Assembly: GCA_910579845.1 (NCBI GenBank)
Contig: CAJTWL010000001.1
Coordinates: 124,001-188,000 of the forward strand
Direction: 5' to 3'
DNA: 64,000 nucleotides
Source: an uncultured Muribaculaceae bacterium
GTDB taxonomy: Bacteria; Bacteroidota; Bacteroidia; Bacteroidales; Muribaculaceae
The notes beneath the pieces were generated by a model. That model was not told where the DNA came from, did not search any database, and saw only the letters and a list, made by a program, of their open reading frames with translations. The position numbers and the translations under genes are program-made. Of the stretch, positions 1 to 8,500 are shown one piece after another; position 1 is the stretch's first letter, and every line of letters begins with the position of its first letter.

Positions 1-1490
1 TACACATTCTCGATAATAGGTTGCGCGGCACCGTCAATATAGCCGAGAGATTCGCGGACCTCATTCTCACTATCATAAAGGAATGTCTCTGATGTTATCA
101 CAGAAGCAGTATAGCAATTGCGTACAGAAGGCTGACGTGTACCTGCGGCATTAGTGTAAGACCTGATCCAACCGGTTATTCCTCCTGCCATACGGGAATA
201 ATAAGTCCCGGCAACTCCTGTGAAATAACAATCGGTTATATCCGATCCGAAATTTGTTCCCACAACTCCGCCGGCAACAGCATTCTTACCGGTGGCAGAG
301 ACACCCGATGTGATTGTTCCTACAGCAAAAGAGCTTTCCAAAGAACCGTTACTCAGAATACCGGCTATACCTCCGATTGTCATAGTACTGTAATACACTT
401 TACTGTCAATACTTCCGGAGAAATAAAGATTACGTCCACTGGCACCGTTCATAGAAGCCACAACACCACCGGCAGGATAACCTTCAGCTCCGGAACCTGC
501 AAGAATTGTCGCATTGGTGACAGAACAGTTTTCTATACTTACATTGACCTGACCTGCAAGACCTGCCGAATTTCCGCCTCTGCCATCAATATATGCATTA
601 TTTACAGAACAGTTGCTGATTGTCTCGACCGCACCCACAAGACCTGACGCGATGCGCTGTGAATTAGATACCTTAACGTTCTCCGCACTACAATCCCTTA
701 CAGAGCCGTAAGTCCAACCTGCAAGTACCGAAGCTATAAGACCTTCCGCTGATATCACGGCATCGCGCATCTTTACATTCTTGATTACACTCTGCGGACC
801 GCACATTCCGAAGAGACCTGCCAGACCGGCGCCGCCTGTCTGTTGATTGAGACCGGAAAGGGTGTGCCCGTTACCATCAAAAACGCCATTGAAATGGTGA
901 TTAAGATCCGCACCTACAGGTGTAAGCAGTTTTGAACTCAGATCAAGATCTGCGACAAGCTTGAAATATTTGCCTGTAAAAGCAAGATGGCTTATGAATC
1001 CTCCAATTGTTTCAGGGTTTTCGGATGTATAAGTATTGGTTTCATTAGCAAGTCGCTCTAAGTCTATAATGCTTTTAATCAGATATGGGTCATTCTCGGT
1101 TCCACCGCCCTCGAAAGAACCTGTCACCTGCGTGGGGTAACGGAATCCCTCGGAATATTCAATAGTACCGTTGATAATCGCTCCGAAGAAAGTAGGAGTG
1201 GTACCCATACTGAAAGCACTCCACTTACCCCAGCTCAAAGTCTTGTCCGAACCGGTTGGAGCCGGGATGAGGGATATGGTATTTGTCATACCCGACGGAT
1301 TTCCGGAAGATGAGTATGATCCCACGGACATCGTCATGAAATTCGCTTTATTGGCCGGGTATATACGTGCACATTGAGTAGGTATGGAACCTCCGCGTGA
1401 TGAGTCAAGGAAAATCTTTACAGTCTGTCCGTAGTTTGCAAAATTCTTAATAAGCACCTGATTGTCAAATGGTTGCGAGACTACCACTCC
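1..1490 (-). CDS. GLUG-type repeat surface protein, downstream part (out of frame, cut by window edge)
   Basis: Read from 1490 down to 1 on the minus strand, this stretch is open throughout, but in a different frame from the signal-peptide ORF just upstream. The translation has many short glycine-rich repeats of the form GGVVG, GGIAG, AGLVG, each followed by a strand with a conserved N-C-S or N-C-Y. This is the pattern of GLUG-like parallel beta-helix repeats in secreted or cell-surface proteins of Bacteroidota. The first part, before the repeats, looks like a beta-rich linker. The reading frame is still open at position 1, so the C-terminus and any sorting or anchor domain lie outside the window. 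It is almost certainly the continuation of the gene starting at 2197, since adding one T to the seven-T run joins the two frames without a stop. Ligand and function are unknown. Confidence 0.7.
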
Positions 1491-2197
1491 AAAAAAACCT
1501 TCCTCCCATCGAGAAAACTGAAAGACATGGTAGCGTTGGCTCGCTCAAATTCAGTGTCGCCTCCCGCAAAAGCATAGCGATCCTTATTCGGTCCGTCCAC
1601 CGCGAAAAGTCCCCACCAGCTTGCAACGGATATCGTTCCGTCAGCGTTAATCACACCCTCCACTTTCTTTGAACGTACAGGTTTACCGGCGTTGTCACAG
1701 AATGAGAAGTCGACTGTCACACCATCGGAATTCACCCCGATTTTCTGATTGGGAATGGACACCGTTCCCTTTGCCGGATCAACAGCCGCCTTTATATCAA
1801 TTCCGTTTTCCCAGAAATCACGCAGCCAAACAGAGTCTGTATCGGCAACGGGTTCAACAGTGACACAGTTGCCCGTGTCACCCCATAGATCAGGACGAAG
1901 AGACTTTACAGTCATCACATAAGTGCCACCGACACTCGCCGGGAGTGTTTTACGCATCGGAGCATACTGCACCGCGGACCGGCGAGCATTGTCTGATGTC
2001 GGTTGTACAACCGAACCTCCGACATATTGATCAAGAGATCTTGTCGGTAATTCAAACTCGGTGCCGGCTACAGCTTTGGGTGATGAAGCGAGGAAATTTC
2101 TAAAGTCGACTTTTTCATCAAATGCCGATGCATCCTGCGACCCAAAGCTCCACAACGATACAAATGCCACCGTTGCAGATAAGAAACAATGTTTCAT
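1481..2197 (-). CDS. Exported surface protein, N-terminal part; frame broken at a seven-T run
   Basis: This 238-residue ORF starts with an apparent signal peptide (residues 1 to about 25, ending near ASA-F). A beta-rich region with no family I recognise follows. It includes a well-formed hydrophobic/aromatic segment (ASWWGLFAVDG) and ends in LDGRKVFLEW. The stop falls directly after seven T (plus-strand A at 1491-1497). With eight T the frame would run on into the GLUG-type repeats to the window edge. I therefore read it as the front end of a large secreted protein with an authentic frameshift, a phase-variable tract or a sequencing error. A consensus promoter lies about 70 bp upstream (2266-2296). 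Exported location is well supported; the function is unknown. Confidence 0.7.
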   Translation of the reverse strand: MKHCFLSATVAFVSLWSFGSQDASAFDEKVDFRNFLASSPKAVAGTEFELPTRSLDQYVGGSVVQPTSDNARRSAVQYAPMRKTLPASVGGTYVMTVKSLRPDLWGDTGNCVTVEPVADTDSVWLRDFWENGIDIKAAVDPAKGTVSIPNQKIGVNSDGVTVDFSFCDNAGKPVRSKKVEGVINADGTISVASWWGLFAVDGPNKDRYAFAGGDTEFERANATMSFSFLDGRKVFLEW

Positions 2198-2265
2198 AGG
2201 CTAATGGATAAAATTAATAATACAAAAAAAGAGCCGTCAGTTATAGTTAAGATAACGATCCCTCG

Positions 2266-2296
2266 CAAATTTAGACAATCTTTCGTACAATACAAA
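2266..2296 (-). promoter_or_regulatory. Bacteroidota-type promoter for the surface protein gene
   Basis: On the minus strand, TTTG (2293-2296) and TAAATTTG (2266-2273) are separated by exactly 19 bp. This matches the -33 TTTG / -7 TAnnTTTG consensus of the Bacteroidota primary sigma factor. It lies about 70 bp before the start codon at 2197. Confidence 0.7.
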
Positions 2297-2307
2297 TTAT
2301 ATTGTAC
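2285..2307. promoter_or_regulatory. Possible operator: inverted repeat over the -33 element
   Basis: GTACAATA (2285-2292) and TATTGTAC (2300-2307) form a perfect 8-bp inverted repeat with a 7-bp spacer. It surrounds and overlaps the -33 TTTG of the surface-protein promoter. The placement suits a repressor or activator site, but no regulator is identified and the match could be chance in AT-rich DNA. Confidence 0.35.
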
Positions 2308-2384
2308 AAAAACACATATGCCTACTTGAAGCCCTAACAATTTGTCGCAAACGGGGCGGAAGCAAACAAGACACACAGGTATAC

Positions 2385-2411
2385 AAAAAAGGAGCAGTTT
2401 TCTACTGCTCC
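2385..2411 (-). terminator. Rho-independent terminator after tRNA-Glu
   Basis: On the minus strand, GGAGCAGT and ACTGCTCC form a perfect 8-bp stem with a 5-nt loop, followed by six T (plus-strand A at 2385-2390). It begins two bases after the tRNA CCA end. Confidence 0.85.
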
Positions 2412-2412
2412 T

Positions 2413-2487
2413 TGGTAGTCGATCCGGGACTCGAACCCGAGTCTCCACCGTGAGAGGGTGGCGTGCTAACCGCTACACTAATCGACC
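2413..2487 (-). tRNA. tRNA-Glu (CTC)
   Basis: The minus strand folds into a complete cloverleaf. The acceptor is GGTCGAT/ATCGACT with a G1-T72 wobble. The D arm contains AGCGGTTAG, and the anticodon stem CCACC/GGTGG encloses loop CTCTCAC with anticodon CTC. The T loop is GTTCGAGTC. The 3' CCA is encoded, unlike in the other tRNAs of this window. It has its own promoter and terminator, so it is a single-gene transcription unit. Confidence 0.93.
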
Positions 2488-2517
2488 ATTATAATATGCT
2501 TTTACGCTTTTGCGTTG

Positions 2518-2548
2518 CAAAGTTAAGCATTATTTTCTTTACTGCAAA
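2518..2548 (-). promoter_or_regulatory. Promoter of tRNA-Glu
   Basis: On the minus strand, TTTG (2545-2548), 19 bp, then TAACTTTG (2518-2525) is a full consensus match. It sits about 31 bp upstream of the tRNA 5' end. Confidence 0.75.
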
Positions 2549-2593
2549 ATTTTATTCTATTTTTTTATTGAACTTGTCTAAACTTATTTTTTA

Positions 2594-4393
2594 TTAACCT
2601 TTATATCCCACTATTTTAATCACCTCACCATCATAACATGGATATACATTTTCCGGCAATCTCTTCAAGAGATCGGCATGCGTTCCTGCCTCATGATTGA
2701 AATGTGTCAGATATGCCCTTTTAGGCTTCAACTCATTTATCAGCTTCAAAGCCTCCTCTATAGTAAGATGCGCAAAATGATCCTTATCGCGCAACGCATT
2801 TAGAATCAGAACATCCAATCCTTCAAGTTTTTCATTCTCAAATTCACCTAAGGTCTTGGCATCTGTTATATACGCAAAATCACCAATCCTATAGCCTAAA
2901 ATCGGAAGTTTCCCATGATTAACATGAATTGGCACAACCTCCACACCATGAATATAAAAAGGCTCACTGTCTACTTCATGCATTTCAAAATGCGGGACTC
3001 CGGGATAAAGAACAGGACGGAAACAGTAATCAAGCCTTTTATGAAGATCTCGGTTCACATCCTCTTTCAAATAAATATCCAACCCGCCATCCGCACAGAA
3101 AGGACGAAGGTCATCGATTCCTCCCACATGGTCAAAATGCGTATGCGTGATCAATACGGCATCTATATTCGCAGGATCAAGTCTCAACATCTGCTGGCGA
3201 AAATCCGGAGACACATCTATCAATATATGCAAACCTTGTGTCTCTACCATTGCAGAAGCACGCAACCGTTTGTCATTCGGGTCAGTTGACCTGCAGACTT
3301 CACATTTACAGCCTATTTCCGGAACACCCTTGGATGTACCGCTACCCAGAACTGTAATTTTAGTATCCGTATCTATAATGTTGACTTCAGGATGAAGGGT
3401 TATATAAAATCGGGTACGAACCATTTTGATCACATGGTCAGCAACCTTGATTATATCTTCGCCTGACGCATTTCCCCTATTCACCAACACCAAAGGCTGA
3501 GACGGATACACCTCGGCACCTCCAATTCCAAAACCTTTTAAGCCGGATCTGTCAATCAGCCATGCCGCAGACAACTTCACCATCCCATCACCTATACTAT
3601 ATGCCGGCATATCGGGATAATCCCTTTTCAGATGAGAATAAAAGTCATCTGAAACGACCGGATTTTTAAAGAAACTTCCGGCACTTCCTATCTTTTCAGG
3701 ATCGGGTAACTTCGCATTGCGTATAGCAATTATAGCATCAGCAACCTCTCTGATGGTAGGATTATGCCCCAATTCATTTTTTAGATTACGCAACGGACCA
3801 TAATTTAAATTACTTGCCTCAACAGTATTCTTCAGTTTGAAGCTTACCCTCAAAACACAATATCTGTCCTTTCCCTCATGCTTGAACATACTGTCACGAT
3901 ATCCGAAGCAACATTCTTCGTTAGAGAAAACAACAGTCTTTCTTGTAAGTGTGTCAAAGCATTCAACAGCATGAATCACATCAGAAGCCTCCACGCCGTA
4001 TGCACCGACATTCTGGACTGCAGAAGCTCCCACTTCGCCCGGAATCAACGATAGATTCTCCAACCCTGCATAACCACGATCCACACACCAGTTTACAAAT
4101 CCATTCCAATTCTCCGACGCACCTACAATTGCGAAAACGGTATTGTCATCCTTTTTATACTCTTTGATTCCCTTTATACGGGAATGAAGAATCAATCCAT
4201 CGTAATCGGACAGGAAAAGAAGATTGCTTCCTCCACCTATGTGCAACACTCTGTTATCTAAAAATTCAGATGTCCTTGATATAGCAAGCAGTTCCCGTTC
4301 GGATGTATACTCAGCAAAAAATTTAGCTTTTACATGTACTCCAAACGTATTAAGAGTAGTCAGATCCTTATCATGCTCAATATTTACATTCAT
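2594..4393 (-). CDS. murB: MurB (UDP-N-acetylmuramate dehydrogenase) fused to a PhnP-like metallo-beta-lactamase-fold hydrolase
   Basis: Residues 1 to about 342 are a complete MurB, which uses NADPH and FAD to reduce UDP-GlcNAc-enolpyruvate to UDP-MurNAc in cytoplasmic peptidoglycan precursor synthesis. The FAD-binding GGGSN is at 53-57, the catalytic serine is S240 in GSAGSFF, and the final catalytic glutamate is E336 in LHPEV. From about 345 a second enzyme begins. It has a CxCxxC cluster (C362, C364, C367) like the structural zinc site of PhnP, the metal motif HTHFDH (417-422), D511 and H564. This fits an MBL-fold phosphodiesterase-like hydrolase of unknown substrate. At 599 residues the ORF is far longer than MurB alone (about 300-340). 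There is no stop or start at the junction, so this is a genuine in-frame fusion in this sequence. It follows the lipoprotein gene by 2 bp, so the two are co-transcribed. Confidence 0.92.
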   Translation of the reverse strand: MNVNIEHDKDLTTLNTFGVHVKAKFFAEYTSERELLAISRTSEFLDNRVLHIGGGSNLLFLSDYDGLILHSRIKGIKEYKKDDNTVFAIVGASENWNGFVNWCVDRGYAGLENLSLIPGEVGASAVQNVGAYGVEASDVIHAVECFDTLTRKTVVFSNEECCFGYRDSMFKHEGKDRYCVLRVSFKLKNTVEASNLNYGPLRNLKNELGHNPTIREVADAIIAIRNAKLPDPEKIGSAGSFFKNPVVSDDFYSHLKRDYPDMPAYSIGDGMVKLSAAWLIDRSGLKGFGIGGAEVYPSQPLVLVNRGNASGEDIIKVADHVIKMVRTRFYITLHPEVNIIDTDTKITVLGSGTSKGVPEIGCKCEVCRSTDPNDKRLRASAMVETQGLHILIDVSPDFRQQMLRLDPANIDAVLITHTHFDHVGGIDDLRPFCADGGLDIYLKEDVNRDLHKRLDYCFRPVLYPGVPHFEMHEVDSEPFYIHGVEVVPIHVNHGKLPILGYRIGDFAYITDAKTLGEFENEKLEGLDVLILNALRDKDHFAHLTIEEALKLINELKPKRAYLTHFNHEAGTHADLLKRLPENVYPCYDGEVIKIVGYKG

Positions 4394-4395
4394 CG

Positions 4396-5337
4396 TCAGT
4401 TTCTATAATCTATCAATAAACCGTCCTCAAATCTCAAAAACTTACCATCAGGATATTGCCAGAATTCTATAGTTGAATTCCAGTCATGCCCTGCATTAAC
4501 ATCCGAAGGATTACCCAACGCAAGTTTGCATTCCTCCTTTGTCATTCCGGCCTTGACTTTACCGTCTCTGATATTTTCCCATATTTCCGGTTGAATCGAA
4601 GGATACCTCAATTTAGGATCAGACACATAGAACAGAGATTGAAAAGATCTACTCTCAATGCCTGCATTTTTAATATTCATATACAAAAGAGCCCGGTCTC
4701 CTTTCTCATCCTTGAAACAAACTTTAAGCGGAAACACCATGTTGCCCGGTGTCACCTCCTCTATTACAACAGGTACAAACTGTCGTCCGTCCAATTTCTC
4801 GCCATCAGGCTTATACCACATACGGGTACGTGTCCAAAGCTTCCTTCCTGATAAATAATCGGATGTTTTCTTTACAAGGTCAAGGTCTATCAGCATAGGG
4901 ATATCCAAACTTGTAACACTCTTATTCGCAACGTCGGGAGTTCTGCCTGTAGTATATCTGTAATCGGAAGTTCCATCTGTAAAAACCACAACAAGTTCTT
5001 CAGTTCCAACCGGTGTGGTTTTAGATGCCACTCCTTTGTATCTTAATATCTTTCCTTCGAGTGATGTATCGCCATCAGACTTAGTGTAGGCATCAAACAC
5101 CAGACTTATCTTGTCGTCAGCCACAAGAAAAGTCTTTCCGGGTGACCATGAAGAAATTACAGGCGCCTGAAAATCACTCATCATTTTTTCCTCCTCGGTA
5201 GCCTGTGTGATGCGCTGCTCCGTTTTAGACATTTTTATGGTCTTTGTGTTCTCTATTCCGGTTGAACATCCGCCCACAACAACACATACAACGAAAAACA
5301 AAACAGTAACAAAATATATTTTATAATGTCTATACAT
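4396..5337 (-). CDS. Putative lipoprotein, function unknown
   Basis: From the ATG at 5337 the protein has 313 residues. A hydrophobic leader ends in a VVGGC lipobox with the lipidated cysteine at residue 24, followed by polar sequence. The body (beta-rich, with a segment around TRMWYKPDGEK) has no family I recognise. The end (GMTKEECKLALGNPSDV then a W-x-Y segment) resembles the SmpA/BamE-type fold found in many small outer-membrane lipoproteins, but this is weak. A longer start at 5358 is possible, but a -7 box at 5356-5363 overlaps it, so I prefer 5337. The gene is upstream of murB with a 2-bp gap, suggesting an envelope role. Confidence 0.75.
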   Translation of the reverse strand: MYRHYKIYFVTVLFFVVCVVVGGCSTGIENTKTIKMSKTEQRITQATEEEKMMSDFQAPVISSWSPGKTFLVADDKISLVFDAYTKSDGDTSLEGKILRYKGVASKTTPVGTEELVVVFTDGTSDYRYTTGRTPDVANKSVTSLDIPMLIDLDLVKKTSDYLSGRKLWTRTRMWYKPDGEKLDGRQFVPVVIEEVTPGNMVFPLKVCFKDEKGDRALLYMNIKNAGIESRSFQSLFYVSDPKLRYPSIQPEIWENIRDGKVKAGMTKEECKLALGNPSDVNAGHDWNSTIEFWQYPDGKFLRFEDGLLIDYRN

Positions 5338-5355
5338 GCTGCATTCAAATTTATT

Positions 5356-5363
5356 CAAAATTA
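5356..5363 (-). promoter_or_regulatory. -7 box for the lipoprotein-murB operon
   Basis: The minus strand reads TAATTTTG, an exact TAnnTTTG match, about 19 bp before the ATG at 5337. No clear TTTG lies at the usual upstream distance. It is one reason to choose the shorter start. Confidence 0.5.
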
Positions 5364-5384
5364 AACAAAAAATTCGAGGAAATT

Positions 5385-5415
5385 TTTGTCAGGTGAAAAA
5401 ATTTATATAACTTTG
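5385..5415 (+). promoter_or_regulatory. Promoter of tRNA-Met
   Basis: TTTG (5385-5388), 19 bp, then TAACTTTG (5408-5415) is a full consensus match, 30 bp upstream of the tRNA. It runs divergently from the lipoprotein-murB operon. Confidence 0.75.
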
Positions 5416-5445
5416 CACTCGCAAAACGGCAGACAAGTCGCAGAA

Positions 5446-5519
5446 GGCGGGATAGCTCAGTTGGTTAGAGCGTCGGATTCATAACCCGGAGGTCTCGAGT
5501 TCAATTCTCGATCCCGCTA
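5446..5519 (+). tRNA. tRNA-Met (CAT)
   Basis: The cloverleaf has acceptor GGCGGGA/TCCCGCT, D stem GCTC/GAGC, anticodon loop TTCATAA with anticodon CAT, and T stem TCGAG/CTCGA. The last pair of the anticodon stem (A-C) is mismatched. The D arm AGTTGGTTA and the paired first base (G-T) fit an elongator rather than an initiator tRNA. A tRNA-Ile read by modified C34 cannot be fully excluded from sequence. The CCA end is not encoded. Confidence 0.88.
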
Positions 5520-5523
5520 CAGA

Positions 5524-5549
5524 AGGTGAGCAATAGCCCACCTTTTTTT
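5524..5549 (+). terminator. Terminator after tRNA-Met
   Basis: AGGTG and CACCT, extended by an inner GC/GC pair, form a hairpin followed by seven T (5543-5549), immediately after the tRNA. Confidence 0.75.
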
Positions 5550-5553
5550 GTTA

Positions 5554-5561
5554 TAAATTTG
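5554..5561 (+). promoter_or_regulatory. -7 box for the Crp-like gene
   Basis: TAAATTTG is an exact TAnnTTTG match 40 bp before the ATG at 5602, right after the tRNA-Met terminator. The -33 element is not evident. Confidence 0.5.
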
Positions 5562-5601
5562 ATCTTACCTTAATACCGAATATATCCCAAAGTATATAAT
5601 T

Positions 5602-6267
5602 ATGCCTGCAATGTATGAGAAACTAATGTGCATGCCACTATTCATAGGGTTGACACATAACCAGATATCCAATTTTCTTGAAAAAACTCCTATCACATTC
5701 TCGCAATATCAGAAGAATGATATTATTTGTCAAATCGGGGATCCTGTCAACAATTATTCCTGCATGATAGATGGAGAAATAGAAATTAAACACGTGATAG
5801 GACTGAATCAGGAACTGACAATAGCGGAAATCATTGATAAGCCATTTACTCTTAACGGTGACCGATTGTTCGGCATACAGACATCCTCTCCTGTTCAAAT
5901 ACGGGCAACCGATAAAACCAGCGTCATGGAATTCAGTAAAGAACAACTTATGAATATCCTGAAATCAGATAAGATATACCTGCTTAATTTTCTTAATACT
6001 GTAAGTCTAAAAGCTCAGGTATCTTCCTCTGCCTTTATATCATACCCTGACAACAGTTTTGAAAATTTTATCAGTTCCATGATCAGACTCTACACTTCAA
6101 AAAAATCCAGAAGAATCGAATTCGTGTATAATATATATGATCTGTCGACATATCTTGGTCTTGAAGAAGAGAAGATAAACAAAAGACTTCAGATCCTTAC
6201 AGCTGAAAAATTAATCTTTCCAACAAATCATGGATTTATTATCAACAACAGAAGCTTATTCATTTAA
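5602..6267 (+). CDS. Crp/Fnr-family transcriptional regulator
   Basis: The 221-residue protein has the length and order of the Crp/Fnr family. Residues about 10-120 form a cyclic-nucleotide-binding-like beta roll (KNDIICQIGDPVNNYSCMIDGEIEI). A linker helix (about 120-145) and a C-terminal winged-helix region (about 160-221, with IYDLSTYLGLEEEKINKRL) follow. The usual cAMP phosphate-binding RxS cassette is not visible, and Fnr-type iron-sulfur cysteines are absent, so the ligand is unknown. The recognition helix is also rather divergent. It has its own -7 box and is followed by a 182-bp gap before the transporter operon on the same strand. Control of that operon is possible but is only suggested by position. 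Confidence 0.85.
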   Translation: MPAMYEKLMCMPLFIGLTHNQISNFLEKTPITFSQYQKNDIICQIGDPVNNYSCMIDGEIEIKHVIGLNQELTIAEIIDKPFTLNGDRLFGIQTSSPVQIRATDKTSVMEFSKEQLMNILKSDKIYLLNFLNTVSLKAQVSSSAFISYPDNSFENFISSMIRLYTSKKSRRIEFVYNIYDLSTYLGLEEEKINKRLQILTAEKLIFPTNHGFIINNRSLFI

Positions 6268-6343
6268 ACAGTTTCATAGTATGTTTTTAATTGTACCGAC
6301 ATAAAAAAGTATGGAATGGTCGCCAATGTTCAGGAAAATTGAG

Positions 6344-6351
6344 TAAATTTG
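6344..6351 (+). promoter_or_regulatory. -7 box for the transporter-rsmE-kdsA operon
   Basis: TAAATTTG lies 98 bp before the transporter ATG and is an exact -7 consensus. No TTTG is found at the expected spacing. The A/T-rich leader has no obvious hairpin. Confidence 0.4.
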
Positions 6352-6449
6352 TTTGTGGATAAAAGTTTTTGGATAAAAATCTGTATAATATATCAGAAGA
6401 AAATAGTTTTAAATACGTTACAAAATCTAAGATAAAAGTATAAAAGTAT

Positions 6450-7775
6450 ATGAAAACTCGTCTAATAATAATGAACTTCCTGGAGTTTGCAATATGGGGA
6501 TGCTACCTCGTATCTATGGGCATATATCTTGGGAATGTCGGACTCGGGAGTAACATATTCTGGTTTTATACAGTACAGGGGCTTGTGTCTCTGTTTATGC
6601 CGGCTCTTGTAGGCATTATAGCCGACAAATGGATTCCGGCACAAAAGATGCTTAGTATATGCCATGGTTTGGCCGGCATATTCATGATCGGTGCTGGATG
6701 GTATTGCATGCAGGCGGCAGATAATGTTGACTTTTCAATTCTATTTACACTTTATACTATATCGGTGGCGTTTTTCATGCCAACCATCGGCTTATCAAAC
6801 TCAGTGGCATTCAATGCGCTGAACAAAGTCGGGCTCGATACCGTAACAGCATTCCCCCCAATCAGAGTATTCGGAACTATCGGATTTATTTGTGCTGAAT
6901 TGTTTGTCAATTTCACAGGATTCCAATCCACTTATGCCCAGTTCATATCCTCGGGAGTATTAAGTTTGATTCTGATGTGTTATGCGTTGACAATGCCCAA
7001 TTGTCCTGTGAATCCGGCATCAGGCGCAAGCCTTGGCGAAACCTTGGGGCTTTCAGCTTTCAAACTCTTCAAAAGCCGTACAATGGCGACATTCTTCATC
7101 TTCGCTATGCTATTGGGTGTGTGTCTGCAAATCACCAACAGTTACGGTACAATGTTTATTGATTCATTCCAGAATATTGCCGAATTTGCGGATACATGGG
7201 GCGCTAAAAACGCCACTGCACTGACTGCCATATCTCAGGCAAGCGAAGCCCTTTGCATTCTTTTAATTCCGTTCTTCCTGCGCAAATTCGGAATCAAGGG
7301 GGTTATGTGGATGGCAATGTTTGCATGGGTGCTTCGCTTCGGATTCTTTGGGATAGGAAATACAGGCAACGGTTTGATATGGCTTATTCTATCATGCATT
7401 GTATACGGTGTAGCATTTGACTTCTTCAATGTAGCGGGAGGTCTTTTTGTCGACCAACAGACCAGCACAAAATTACGCTCAAGCGCACAAGGTCTGTTCA
7501 TGATCATGACAAACGGCATCGGTGCGAGCATCGGAACCTTTCTTGCCGGCACATTAGTCGTAAACAGAAATGTAGACATGAGTGGATTGACCTCCGCGGC
7601 AGAGAATCTTAACGGTTGGCAGCATTCCTGGTTCATATTCGCGATATATGCGTTGGCAATAAGTATATTGTTCCTTTTCATTTTCAAATCGCCCAAAAAG
7701 AATATAGATAATAAAAACGAAAAAATTCTCGCCTCAGTAACAGAAGAGGATGCATCAGGTTTTACAGAAGTATGA
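6450..7775 (+). CDS. Nucleoside:proton symporter, MFS (NupG/XapB-like)
   Basis: The 441-residue integral membrane protein has about twelve hydrophobic segments. Its opening (LxFLEFAIWGCYLVSMGIYLG) is typical of the NupG/XapB nucleoside permeases, which take up nucleosides with protons across the inner membrane. The loop with D-K-W after TM2 (IADKWIP) matches the MFS loop 2-3 signature. The C-terminal tail is short and charged. The substrate within nucleosides cannot be read from sequence. The stop overlaps the rsmE start (ATGA), so they are translationally coupled. Confidence 0.88.
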   Translation: MKTRLIIMNFLEFAIWGCYLVSMGIYLGNVGLGSNIFWFYTVQGLVSLFMPALVGIIADKWIPAQKMLSICHGLAGIFMIGAGWYCMQAADNVDFSILFTLYTISVAFFMPTIGLSNSVAFNALNKVGLDTVTAFPPIRVFGTIGFICAELFVNFTGFQSTYAQFISSGVLSLILMCYALTMPNCPVNPASGASLGETLGLSAFKLFKSRTMATFFIFAMLLGVCLQITNSYGTMFIDSFQNIAEFADTWGAKNATALTAISQASEALCILLIPFFLRKFGIKGVMWMAMFAWVLRFGFFGIGNTGNGLIWLILSCIVYGVAFDFFNVAGGLFVDQQTSTKLRSSAQGLFMIMTNGIGASIGTFLAGTLVVNRNVDMSGLTSAAENLNGWQHSWFIFAIYALAISILFLFIFKSPKKNIDNKNEKILASVTEEDASGFTEV

Positions 7776-8500
7776 TCCGTTTTTACGCCCCTGACATAAA
7801 CGAAACCTTTACACTTCCTGAGTCGGATTCAGGTCACTGCTGCCGTGTTTTAAGAATGACAGAGGGAGATGAGATCGAGGTCGTAAACGGCAAGGGCATT
7901 TCATACCATTGCAGAATTACAGACGCGCACCCTAAACGCACAAAAGTTGAAGTATTGTCCGAATCATTGGAACAAAAACACTGGATAGGCAATCTTACGC
8001 TTGCAGTCGCACCCACAAAAAACATGGACCGCATGGAATGGCTGATTGAAAAGTCTGTTGAAATCGGTATAGACAGGATTATATTTCTTAAATGTGAACG
8101 AAGTGAACGTAAAGAGGTAAAAGATGACCGCATACTGAAAATATTGGTATCAGCTATGAAGCAAAGCATGAAGGCGACATTACCGGTATATGACGGTATG
8201 GTTGATTTTAAAAGATTTATATCCGAAGACTTCGGAAAAGCCCGGAAATTCATAGGATATTGCTCCCCTGAATATCCAAGGCTCCAACTTCTGGAACAAT
8301 ATGAACCGTTGAAAGACGCAGTCATTGTAATCGGTCCTGAAGGGGATTTCGCACCACAGGAGATCAAAAATGCGGTAAATAACGGTTTTGAATGCGTAAC
8401 ATTCGGCAACACCCGTTTGCGAACAGAAACTGCCGCACTATATTCCCTAACCAATATACATAGCATCAATGAATATACAAGAATACATAAAAGCAAGTAA
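7772..8500 (+). CDS. rsmE: 16S rRNA m3U1498 methyltransferase RsmE
   Basis: RsmE methylates N3 of U1498 in 16S rRNA of the 30S subunit, using S-adenosylmethionine. The protein has 242 residues, the normal length. It has an N-terminal PUA-like domain (about 1-70) and a C-terminal SPOUT (trefoil-knot) domain. The knot motifs are visible: IGPEGDF, and LRTETAALYSL near the C-terminus. It overlaps the transporter gene by 4 bp and kdsA by 32 bp, in a tightly packed operon. Confidence 0.95.
   Translation: MIRFYAPDINETFTLPESDSGHCCRVLRMTEGDEIEVVNGKGISYHCRITDAHPKRTKVEVLSESLEQKHWIGNLTLAVAPTKNMDRMEWLIEKSVEIGIDRIIFLKCERSERKEVKDDRILKILVSAMKQSMKATLPVYDGMVDFKRFISEDFGKARKFIGYCSPEYPRLQLLEQYEPLKDAVIVIGPEGDFAPQEIKNAVNNGFECVTFGNTRLRTETAALYSLTNIHSINEYTRIHKSK

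Noticed and set aside
7834..8496. A 220-residue minus-strand open frame across rsmE
   Set aside because: It is the reverse of a well-supported rsmE gene with full family motifs; the frame has no recognisable domain.
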